This document shows, one piece after another, positions 24,131 to 31,916 of a stretch of 64,000 nt of DNA. The stretch is from positions 62,001 through 126,000 of the forward strand of contig JAFSIS010000001.1 of NCBI GenBank assembly GCA_017439665.1. Direction: 5' to 3'. This DNA is from Lachnospiraceae bacterium. Its GTDB lineage: Bacteria; Bacillota; Clostridia; Lachnospirales; Lachnospiraceae. Under the pieces are notes generated by a model that saw nothing but the letters and a program-made list of their open reading frames with translations, did no database searches and was not told the origin of the DNA. Every line of letters begins with the position of its first letter. The first letter of the stretch is position 1. The translations under genes were made by a program, and so were the position numbers.

Positions 24131-24874
24131 CTATTCACTGATATAGAGTAAATCTCTGGGAACCATGAGACTCCATTTCCCATTGTAGACCATGTTATTT
24201 TTAGCCATGGATGATGAAAAGTAGCGTTTACTCTTCCCTTTTCTCTGACTGCATACTTTAAAAAAAGTATCACTTAATTTAAGGCTCTCTTGGAAATGTT
24301 CCAACACATACCCTGCTTTTTGGTATAAAATTGCTTTGTCATATAGCTGCAGATAGTGTAACAATTTATCCTCTGACAGATATGGCATCATCTCCAAGCC
24401 CTTCAGTAACTCCTCCAAACCACCAATATGGTCAAAATCATCTATAAAATCAAGCGTTGTCCGTTCCTTATCTGTGACTCGGATCATTCCATCTTTTTCT
24501 ACTCCGGCAGATATCCGAGAAGAAATATAGCGATAGGTGGTTCCATCAAACTCAAATTTTCTAAAAGGGGTGTCACTGGATACGGTCATTTCATAAGATA
24601 CCTGATTTGTGTAACCGTAGTAGGCAAATGCACTGCGGTGCGACACATAAGAGGTAGGGGTAATACAACTGGCAATCAGGTATGGTATGGCTACCGGCAT
24701 ACCGGTTTCCAGACTGACAGCCGCATAAAGATTTCTTTTTACAGATTGGATGTACCCCTTTTGCATATATTGACGTAGCAATGATTTGGCTGTATTTTGA
24801 TTTCCACCCACAAGGGAGATAACATCCTGTAAGGTAAAACATTTTAGATCCAATATTTTTTCATAATATTTCAT
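24131..24874 (-). CDS. abiEi: AbiEi-type antitoxin and autoregulator
   Basis: The 247-residue protein starts with a winged helix-turn-helix (about 8-55; LKCFTLQDVISLVGGNQNTA then a YIQSVKRNLYAAV wing). It continues with the AbiEi C-terminal domain (SCITPTSYVSHRSAFAYYG and the DRTTLDFIDDFDHIGG-like region). AbiEi proteins repress their own promoter and counter AbiEii without direct binding (type IV). GGAGGG lies upstream of the ATG. The 240-bp gap before it (24875-25115) should hold the promoter; I see no other gene there. Confidence 0.85.
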   Translation of the reverse strand: MKYYEKILDLKCFTLQDVISLVGGNQNTAKSLLRQYMQKGYIQSVKRNLYAAVSLETGMPVAIPYLIASCITPTSYVSHRSAFAYYGYTNQVSYEMTVSSDTPFRKFEFDGTTYRYISSRISAGVEKDGMIRVTDKERTTLDFIDDFDHIGGLEELLKGLEMMPYLSEDKLLHYLQLYDKAILYQKAGYVLEHFQESLKLSDTFFKVCSQRKGKSKRYFSSSMAKNNMVYNGKWSLMVPRDLLYISE

Positions 24875-25115
24875 AGTGACCCTCCAGTTTAATTATATAA
24901 CGAAAAGATGTGTTTTTCAATTCTTTTGTTGATATTTTAAAAATTATTTGCAGGGATTTCTTTATATATCTTTTGGAAGTAAATTTAAACCAAGTGATTT
25001 TTGTTTTTGTGTTTTTCAGTTTTGCTATTTGACAGATAGATTACCATCGGATTTTGTGATAAACTTAATATAGTTAATATCATACGAAAGATTGCATACA
25101 CCGGAGGAATTATAG

Positions 25116-25544
25116 ATGGACACACATGATAATGAATTTATTACATCAATTCAACTGTCGCATTTACTTGCTATGGAAATAGGTGTAATGGGCGACGAAG
25201 CAACCATAATTGATACGATTGAGAATACCGAGGAGTTTCTTACTTTAGAAACCCTTCCAAAAGCAATCTCTGCTTTGTTCCATATAAATATGCCTAATGA
25301 AAAAATCGAATCTGCAGTCAATTCTTTATTGACACAACAGAAATTATTTAAAGACGGGCAAACATTACTTATATCCCCTCAGACACTGGAGGATATTAAA
25401 AAAATAGCGTTGGAGAATGAACGCATTGAAAACGCTGCATGGAGATCATCAAGTGCGTGGAGAAGGATATTAAATACCTGCCAAGTGAAGACAGCATCAT
25501 GGACCATCTCTATGATGACTGGGAGACCACCAGTGACAACATAG
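25116..25544 (+). pseudogene. chimeric frame: unknown N-terminal domain fused out of frame to a mobile-element remnant
   Basis: A good GGAGGA site precedes ATG 25116. The first 105-110 residues (MDTHDNEFITSIQLSHLLAM..., ending near NERIENAA) read as one acidic helical domain that I do not recognise. After about 25436 the frame gives low-quality sequence, while the next frame encodes the sensible tail at 25439-25639. A deletion has therefore joined two genes here. Confidence 0.5.
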
Positions 25545-25639
25545 GGTTCCTGGTAAAGTCCGCACCCAGCAGCAAGGCGGTTACCCTGGCGGTAGCCAAC
25601 CTGTACCTGCGCCAGCAGATTATTTTTGAAAGGATGTGA
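25439..25639 (+). pseudogene. C-terminal fragment of a conjugative-element gene
   Basis: The frame encodes MEIIKCVEKDIKYLPSEDS ... NLYLRQQIIFERM and a stop. It lacks an own ribosome site and begins at the deletion junction. A short membrane-protein frame follows 5 bases later, as in an operon. Parent gene unknown. Confidence 0.45.
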
Positions 25640-25644
25640 GTATT

Positions 25645-25857
25645 ATGCTGCAATGGATTCGGTGCCCGCCCCTCTTAAAGTGGAAGCTGGCTGGTACCCT
25701 GCTTGTGGAGATTGGAAGTATCTGTATCGCCCTGGTAATGTTTTTTCTCTTCCAAGACCGTATGTTACTGGTACTAAGCGGCCTGATTTTTCTTGGCTGC
25801 CTGTGCCAGTGCGAGAGCCTTTGGTGTACCATTATCAAAGCTATTCCGATATCGTGA
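25645..25857 (+). pseudogene. truncated small membrane protein of a mobile element
   Basis: The frame MLQWIRCPPLLKWKLAGTLL has two hydrophobic segments (about 15-30 and 36-55). It runs into transposase DNA near 25838, so its C-terminus is lost. AAAGGA lies upstream, near the end of the preceding fragment. Confidence 0.45.
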
Positions 25858-26431
25858 TAGTCTGGACAACGGCAAGTCCTACCGCAATAAACAGATGGAG
25901 CTTTTGGCGGCAGGAATCGGCTCCGTACTGCATTTTGACCAGCCTTACACCCCGACACAGAAGGCGAAAATCCAGCGGTGGTTTCGTACCATGAAAGACC
26001 AGTGGATGGCTTCCCTTGATATCCGGGATTTCCATTCTTTGGATGAGCTGCGTGGAAATCTGCTTGCTTATGTGAATACCTACAATAATTCCCCACATTC
26101 CTCGCTGAAAGGAAAATCTCCACAGGAACGTTTCTTCTCGGAACCGGAATGCTTTCACCGGCTCCCGGAGGATGCGCTTGATAAGGATTTCCTTCTGGAA
26201 ATCGAACGCCGGGTTTCTGCTGACAGTGTTATCGTGATCGATCAGGTAGAGTATGAAGTAGACTGCCACTTTGCAAAGCAGCGTATCAAGCTTCGATATT
26301 CCCCTGATTTAAGAGATATCTTCATCGTAGAAGCCGACAGGACACTCACACCCATCCGTCTATTAAATAAAACGGAAAACGCATTTGTCAAACGCCAAAA
26401 AATTCATTTATGCAGAGGAGACGAATCATGA
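25838..26431 (+). pseudogene. C-terminal half of a DDE (rve-type) transposase
   Basis: The frame begins abruptly at about 25838 and contains the end of an integrase core: LDNGKSYRNKQMELLAAGIG (second Asp), then QPYTPTQKAKIQRWFRTMKD, then the Mu/IS481-like C-terminal domain to GDES. The third catalytic acid, normally Glu in AKIERWFRTMK, is Gln (codon CAG at about 25972). The N-terminal third with the first Asp is missing. It is therefore inactive twice over. The stop overlaps the start of the ATPase frame (ATGA), as in transposase plus ATPase elements. Confidence 0.75.
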
Positions 26432-27214
26432 TGGAATACTTCACAAGGTACGGTCTGGAATTCAATCCGTTTTTAAAGAATTCCAGGGAAATCTTAGTCC
26501 ATACCAATGAACGCAGGGAGACTCTCTTCCGGCTGGATTATCTGGCGAAAACAAAGGGCTTCGGGCTTCTGACCGGTGGTGCCGGACGCGGCAAGACAAC
26601 CGTCATCCGTACATGGGCTGCCGGACTGAACCCTTCCCTTTACAAGGTAATCTATACCAGCCTTTCCACGCTGACGGCCAATGATTTTTACCGCAATCTT
26701 GCGCAGGAGCTGGGGGCACAGCCTTCCTTTCGAAAGCCCGATAACTTCAGAACGATTCAGGAGGAGATCACACGTCTCTGCCTGGAAAAGAGAAAGACAC
26801 CCGTCATCATCATTGATGAAGCCAACTATATCAACAATGCCATCTTAAATGACCTGAAAATCCTGTTTAACTTTGAAATGGATTCCAGGGACAGGGCTGC
26901 CAAAACTGAATTTCACCCTGCGGCTGGCAATTCATGAACCACTTTATCAGAGATTGGTCATGAATTATAACCTGGAAGGGCTCTCCAAGGAGGAAGGCCG
27001 CTCCTACATCCACGAAAAGCTGAAAGGCGCCGGCTGTAACCAGACCGTCTTCCATGAAGCTGCCGTGGAAGCCATCTTAAACGCTGCTGACGGAACCCCG
27101 CGTATCATCAACAAGCTGTGTAGTGCCAGCCTGCTCATCGGTGACAGCAGCAAATCTGAAATCATTACCGCCGACATCGCCATGCAGGCAATCAACGACT
27201 GCGAACTTGGGTGA
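26428..27214 (+). pseudogene. frameshifted ExeA/TnsC-like transposition ATPase
   Basis: AGAGGAG precedes ATG 26428. The N-terminal part has a Walker A GGAGRGKTT and a Walker B VIIIDEAN. Near 26894 the frame is lost: after MDSRDRA it reads to a stop at 26937, while the other frame continues TGLPKLNFTLRLAIHEPLY to ADIAMQAINDCELG (stop 27214). A small out-of-frame deletion explains this. Such ATPases pair with the DDE transposase upstream. Confidence 0.75.
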
Positions 27215-27230
27215 CTCAAAATCCTTCACG

Positions 27231-27366
27231 CATTTAATGTGCGTGGGGGATTTTGAACTTTTAAATAAAGTGCTGATTTGGCTTTATATAATCTGCCAGA
27301 TACTTCTCTTTTCAAACAGAAACGGCTTCATTTAATGTGACGTTGACAGTATCATTTAATTTGCGG
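27231..27366. repeat. three imperfect CATTTAATKTG repeats, probable transposon end
   Basis: Related 13-14-base units occur at 27231, 27329 and 27353. The last two are 24 bases apart and directly follow the dead ATPase gene. This resembles the multiple transposase-binding sites at the end of elements of this class. A hairpin with CAAAATCC/GGATTTTG arms lies at 27218-27256. Confidence 0.4.
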
Positions 27367-27409
27367 AACAACAGCATGGCATATTTTCTTGAAAATGAAG
27401 ACATAACAA

Positions 27410-27447
27410 AGTGCTAAGCCACGGATTTTAAACTACGGCTTAGCACT
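27410..27447 (+). terminator. terminator, best on the plus strand
   Basis: A perfect 11-bp stem, AGTGCTAAGCC / GGCTTAGCACT, is followed by ACTTTTTTAA on the plus strand. It lies 32 bases past the anti-sigma stop on the other side and may also end that minus-strand operon. Confidence 0.7.
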
Positions 27448-27478
27448 ACTTTTTTAATTCTGTAAATTTAAAATTATT

Positions 27479-28564
27479 CTATTTTAATGTCATATTTACC
27501 GTTTCATACGTCTCATTTGTATGATAATCATATATCTCTATAATAAAACCATCTTTAAAATCAATTTTATTCATAATGTATCTTTCACTACAGCTTCCGT
27601 CTTCGTTATAGATTATTCCGGAGCCTCCAATGGTTTCTATAGCCCTGCCATCTTTACTTTTAAATTTAAATGACATACCTTCTGTTCTGCTGTTTTCACA
27701 GACAAAATGGACATCTACATAGGTTCCCAACTCTGTCTGGATAATCTTTGCATCAATGATTTCATATCCAGGATTATCAGCACCTTCTACTTTAGAAATG
27801 TAGGTACTGGTCACTGCCTGGGATATATCTTCCAGAGTAAACTGCATTTCTTTTCTTAATACATCATTTACACTGGCGGCTTCTAAAGCTCTTACTGTAG
27901 CTACACACTCTACATTCAGGCTCTTTGCATTACTTTCTTTTCCACACCGTACATAAACACTCATTACATCATCCGTCACACTTTTAAAATTCATAGTGCT
28001 CTCTATAATTCCCAGTTCATCCCTATTGGTAATTCCACCACCAATATTCATAATGGATAATCCTTTCTGTTTGGCATATTCACCGGCAGTAATACCACTG
28101 ATATTACTCCACTGGGACATATCGGAATCAGCTGAAGCGTCTTCAGGAATAAATAAATATTTTCCCTGTTCCTTTGCAGATACCTCATATACGATCATGA
28201 TCATCTCCCTGTCACATAAAGCTTCTCTTACACTGCAGTTAATTATTGTGTTCTCACTGTTCTCTTCTATAACCTGATCAATATCTTTCTCTATGAGTGT
28301 CTCTGCTTCTTCCGGAATCATTACTCTTGTATCACTGCTAAAATCCAGTAACCCAAAGTATTCACGTGCAGCATATACGCTTCCTCCTCCTATAAGTAAT
28401 ACTGCTAATATTATAGCCGCCGCTGTCGGAAAACTTCTATATGTATTTTTCTTTTCTTTTTTCATCTTTTTTCTCCTGACTTTCCTATCAATTTTAATTT
28501 CTGAATCATCGATTTTAGGAGCAAGGGCCTGCCTTAAGATTTGTTCAAGTTTTTCATCCGTCAT
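27479..28564 (-). CDS. membrane-anchored anti-sigma factor (DUF4179-like)
   Basis: The 361-residue protein has an N-terminal cytosolic segment (1-45), which would bind the sigma factor. A single membrane helix follows (about 47-67, AAAIILAVLLIGGGSVYAA), then an extracytoplasmic domain of about 290 residues in the style of DUF4179. The start overlaps the sigma gene stop by 11 bases, so the two are translated together. The signal sensed is unknown. Confidence 0.8.
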   Translation of the reverse strand: MTDEKLEQILRQALAPKIDDSEIKIDRKVRRKKMKKEKKNTYRSFPTAAAIILAVLLIGGGSVYAAREYFGLLDFSSDTRVMIPEEAETLIEKDIDQVIEENSENTIINCSVREALCDREMIMIVYEVSAKEQGKYLFIPEDASADSDMSQWSNISGITAGEYAKQKGLSIMNIGGGITNRDELGIIESTMNFKSVTDDVMSVYVRCGKESNAKSLNVECVATVRALEAASVNDVLRKEMQFTLEDISQAVTSTYISKVEGADNPGYEIIDAKIIQTELGTYVDVHFVCENSRTEGMSFKFKSKDGRAIETIGGSGIIYNEDGSCSERYIMNKIDFKDGFIIEIYDYHTNETYETVNMTLK

Positions 28565-29093
28565 ATCCTAATGCCTCCAATTTTTCTTTTAACAGTTTCT
28601 TTGCTTTTCTCATCCTGGACTTAACTGTCCCCTCCGGAAGATGAAGTATATCTGCTATCTCACGAATTTGCATATCAGCAGAATAAAACAGATATATAGG
28701 AAGTTTGTATTTCTGGGGAAGTGATATAACTACCTTCTGTATTTCATTGATTTCATCCTTATGCAGGATTATTTGTTCCGGTGAAGTCTGTTGTATCTCA
28801 TCCGAAAATTCCTTTCCTTCATCAGACAACTCTTCTATACTGTCCATCCAAAGAAGTCTTTTCCTGTTTGCGTATTTTCTGCTTTTATTTTTCCAAAGAT
28901 AAATGGATATAGATAATGCATAGCTCTTCACGTTTTGACCAAAGTCCAGGCTGCTTCTTTTTTCTGTCAGTTTGAGCATCGTATCCTGATACAGTTCATC
29001 CCCAGCTTCACTATTTCCCGTTGTCATTCTGCAAAAGCGGAGAATATCCTTCCCGTATTTCAGGACAAACAGCTCAAATTCATTAATATTCAT
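28554..29093 (-). CDS. ECF-type RNA polymerase sigma factor
   Basis: The 179-residue sigma-70 family protein has region 2 (FELFVLKYGKDILRFCRMTT and the DELYQDTMLKL block) and region 4 (VISLPQKYKLPIYLFYSADM then EIADILHLPEGTVKSRMRKA). There is no region 3, as in ECF factors. It is the first gene of a two-gene operon with its anti-sigma factor. AAGGGATAA-type spacing upstream of the ATG is weak. Such factors usually activate their own promoter. Confidence 0.9.
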   Translation of the reverse strand: MNINEFELFVLKYGKDILRFCRMTTGNSEAGDELYQDTMLKLTEKRSSLDFGQNVKSYALSISIYLWKNKSRKYANRKRLLWMDSIEELSDEGKEFSDEIQQTSPEQIILHKDEINEIQKVVISLPQKYKLPIYLFYSADMQIREIADILHLPEGTVKSRMRKAKKLLKEKLEALGYDG

Positions 29094-29225
29094 AGCTAAT
29101 TATCCCTTTCTTTTTTCCTTCAAGTCGACCTGTAAGGAATTGCCCTTACATCTATATATTGTCCTGGCTTCTTTAAAAGGTTTTACTTTTTTAAAAAAGA
29201 CTTTTAAAAGTTAAATTATTCTTGA

Positions 29226-29253
29226 AATTATTATACTTTAAAGTATAATAATT
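29226..29253. promoter_or_regulatory. 28-bp perfect palindrome in front of the AAA ATPase gene
   Basis: AATTATTATACTTT and its exact complement meet at the centre, ending 18 bases before the ATG. It overlaps TATACT/TATAAT-like -10 boxes on both strands. It could be an operator or a symmetric promoter; no regulator is identified. Confidence 0.5.
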
Positions 29254-29271
29254 GAAAAGGAGAAGTATTTT

Positions 29272-30669
29272 ATGAATAAATTTATTGACCGTGAAGCAGA
29301 AATAACAACCTTGCAGACTGAATACGAACGCAGTGGAAGCTCTCTTGTTATCCTCTATGGACGTCGCAGAGTTGGAAAAACTACACTTATTACTGAGTTC
29401 ATTAAAGATAAGACAGCTCTGTTTTTTCTTGCCAGTGAAGAATCTGAAGTACAAAACCGTAATTTATTTAAGGAAAAAGCTGCTGAATTTACTAACAATG
29501 AGTTGTTAAAAAATGTAGATATCAGGAGCTGGGATACTATTTTTAAAGTAATTACGAATACACCTTTTGCTTTGAAGCCTGTAATCGTTATCGATGAGTT
29601 CCAGTATATTGGAAAGTCAAACCCCGCTTTTCCTTCTATCTTTCAACGGATTTGGGAAGAACAATTAAAAAATAGTTCTATTATGGTTATTCTTTGTGGT
29701 TCTTTAATTTCCATGATGGAATCACAGACACTATCCTATCACAGCCCATTATATGGAAGACGGACTGCCCAGATTCGTTTAAAGCAGATCCCTTTTCGAT
29801 ATTACCAACATTTTTTTTCAAATAAAACACGAAAAGAACTGATTGAAATGTATGCAATAACCGGTGGTGTTCCCAAGTATATTGAATCGTTTTCTGAGAG
29901 CAGAGATATTTTTCAATCCATTCAGACTTCTATCCTTAATCCTTCAGGGTATTTATACAATGAACCTTACTTCCTTTTACAGCAGGAAGTTACCGAGATC
30001 GGAAGCTATTTTTCTATTATCAGGGCAATCGCTGCCGGCAACAGTAGACTTTCTACCATTTCTAAGGTATTAGAAATAAAAACTACCAGTCTGACCAAAT
30101 ATTTAAAAGTATTGATCGATCTGGATATTCTTAAACGGGAAGTGCCGATAACGGAGGAAAATCCTGAAAAAAGTAAACGCGGACTTTATAAGATCACAGA
30201 TAACTATATCCGGTTTTGGTTTGCCTTTGTTTACCCAAATATGAGTTTTCTTGAAAGCGGTAACAGCGGTATAGTGATGGATAAAATCCATAAAGGACTT
30301 GTCAAAAATCATATCTCTTTTGTATATGAAGATGTCTGCATAGAACGAATGTGGGAATTAAATGCTGATGGATGCTGGCCCTTTTATTTTACCAAAATCG
30401 GCCGGTGGTGGGATAAAGAGAATGAAATTGATATTGTAGCACTTGACCCTGATGGAAATAATCTTATTCTTGGAGAATGTAAATACTGGAAAGAGCCTGT
30501 TGGAATCACTATTTTTCAAGAATTAGAGAAAAAAGCTGAAAACGTAAATTGGCAGAAAAATAATCGTCAGGTCTGGTATGTTATTTTTAGTGCCAGTGGT
30601 TTTACCGATACATTAAAACAACTGGCTTCCGGCAGAAGTGATCTTCTGCTTTTTGATGAAAAAGATTAA
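29272..30669 (+). CDS. AAA ATPase with C-terminal DUF234 nuclease-like domain
   Basis: The 465-residue protein belongs to the archaeal-type ATPase family (ATPase_2 plus DUF234). Walker A is YGRRRVGKTTLI (about 28-39), with Walker B VIVIDEFQY near residue 105 and a sensor-like CGSLISMMES. A winged-helix part follows. The C-terminal domain has the PD-(D/E)XK-like pattern EIDIVALDP...ILGECKYW (about 385-408). The role is unknown; members often occur in variable regions next to toxin-antitoxin or defence loci. GAAAAGGAGAAG precedes the ATG. Confidence 0.85.
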   Translation: MNKFIDREAEITTLQTEYERSGSSLVILYGRRRVGKTTLITEFIKDKTALFFLASEESEVQNRNLFKEKAAEFTNNELLKNVDIRSWDTIFKVITNTPFALKPVIVIDEFQYIGKSNPAFPSIFQRIWEEQLKNSSIMVILCGSLISMMESQTLSYHSPLYGRRTAQIRLKQIPFRYYQHFFSNKTRKELIEMYAITGGVPKYIESFSESRDIFQSIQTSILNPSGYLYNEPYFLLQQEVTEIGSYFSIIRAIAAGNSRLSTISKVLEIKTTSLTKYLKVLIDLDILKREVPITEENPEKSKRGLYKITDNYIRFWFAFVYPNMSFLESGNSGIVMDKIHKGLVKNHISFVYEDVCIERMWELNADGCWPFYFTKIGRWWDKENEIDIVALDPDGNNLILGECKYWKEPVGITIFQELEKKAENVNWQKNNRQVWYVIFSASGFTDTLKQLASGRSDLLLFDEKD

Positions 30670-30677
30670 ATTTCAAA

Positions 30678-30709
30678 AAAGGCAGTGTCTCTACAGAGGA
30701 ACTGCCTTT
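30678..30709 (+). terminator. hairpin after the AAA ATPase gene
   Basis: A 9-bp perfect stem, AAAGGCAGT / ACTGCCTTT, nine bases past the stop, with a short T-run. The remaining gap to 30792 has no visible gene. Confidence 0.65.
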
Positions 30710-30792
30710 CACCCGTTGCACGGCCTTTTAAATCTGGGCAGCATTTAAACGAAACCTAATTCCTGTGCATAGTCTTGGAAAGAAAAAAACAA

Positions 30793-30844
30793 AAACAGCG
30801 TGCTTCATGAGTTAACACTTTCCACTCATTTCCACACGCTGTTT
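30793..30844 (-). terminator. terminator of tRNA-Arg
   Basis: A 10-bp perfect stem, AAACAGCGTG / CACGCTGTTT, is followed on the minus transcript by TTTTTGTTTTTTTCT, three bases downstream of the tRNA. Confidence 0.88.
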
Positions 30845-30846
30845 GC

Positions 30847-30920
30847 TGTTCCCGACGGGATTCGAACCCATGGCCTTCCGCTTAGGAGGCGGACGCTCTA
30901 TCCTGCTGAGCTACGGAAAC
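30847..30920 (-). tRNA. tRNA-Arg (anticodon CCT)
   Basis: The 74-base cloverleaf is complete on the minus strand: acceptor GTTTCCG with CGGGAAC (one G-T pair), D arm with TAGCTCAGC, anticodon loop CTCCTAA on a CCGC/GCGG stem, T arm ATGGG-TTCGAAT-CCCGT, discriminator A. CCA is not encoded. The 3' half matches the remnant at 21474-21515, so this is probably the integration target rebuilt at the far end of the island. Confidence 0.95.
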
Positions 30921-30957
30921 CTAACCTATATAACTATAGGTTCTAAACTAAAATTTG

Positions 30958-31848
30958 TCAATACGGAAAATTAATATAACCCTGAAGCCAAATTACTCCC
31001 TTGAATCTTCTTCCCACCCGGGGTTCACCAAAAACATCTTCTTTATTAATACACACATTAAAGATGAGCTCATTGCAATCAATGGTTAATTTATACAGCT
31101 TCTCGTGGGTCATTGAATTTTCAATCAGGCTGCATTCCTGAATCTCACCCAGAACTGAATATTGGTCACATTCCACACCATAGGGCATAAAGTAAGTGTC
31201 CACAATACTGAAAACATCCTCATAATGGATTTTCTTTGAAATGGAACTGTAGGTATCCATATCATCCAGAGTCAGACTTTCAATAGCCTCTTCATCTCCC
31301 TTTCTTGCTGCCTGTAAGAGACGATTTCTGCTGATCGATTTCTTTCGGATTTTCTCTCTTTGATACTCATTTTTATTAATGGGCATCATTATAGTTCCTT
31401 CTGTGGAAAGTGCCGAAAGACAAAGGGACGTTCCCTTTATCGGAAGCTTATCACTGTTTTTAATTCTGACATAGTCGATCATATTTTGTAAATAAAAAAT
31501 CAAAGAAACTCCCACCCGCAGATCATCACAGACTCCTGCATAGGACTCCTTGGCGGCATGCCGTTCAATGGTAATATCTTCGGTGGAACTTACCACATCC
31601 GATTTTAGATAGGGAAAATAATAATCGTAGGTAAAACTATTATTTTCATCCAGCTCCCCACATATGGCAAGACCCAGACCATCGGCAAAATCCTTGCTGT
31701 AAACTGCCAGCATAGTGTCCTCTCCATTGGTGGTCAGACTGCCACAGCTGGAGTCCAGTACACACGCTCTGATCAAAGCCTGGATTTTTTTTCGATTATC
31801 AAATTGACTTAAACCTATTGCTCTCAGGTATTTATGCAAGGATTTCAC
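30958..31848 (-). CDS. DUF3881 family protein
   Basis: The 296-residue protein begins MKSLHKYLRAIGLSQFDNRK and lacks a signal peptide or membrane helices. I recognise it as the DUF3881 family, found in Lachnospiraceae next to serS, as here. It contains a short helical insert near residues 170-200 (SRNRLLQAARKGDEEAIESL) reminiscent of an ankyrin/Sel1-like turn. No function is known. It probably starts a new unit 68 bases after serS. Confidence 0.8.
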   Translation of the reverse strand: MKSLHKYLRAIGLSQFDNRKKIQALIRACVLDSSCGSLTTNGEDTMLAVYSKDFADGLGLAICGELDENNSFTYDYYFPYLKSDVVSSTEDITIERHAAKESYAGVCDDLRVGVSLIFYLQNMIDYVRIKNSDKLPIKGTSLCLSALSTEGTIMMPINKNEYQREKIRKKSISRNRLLQAARKGDEEAIESLTLDDMDTYSSISKKIHYEDVFSIVDTYFMPYGVECDQYSVLGEIQECSLIENSMTHEKLYKLTIDCNELIFNVCINKEDVFGEPRVGRRFKGVIWLQGYINFPY

Positions 31849-31916
31849 CTCTCTTTCTTTTCTATCTTTTTAATTTTTTCTATTATGATGACGGCAGACA
31901 TCTTTTCTATTTTACT

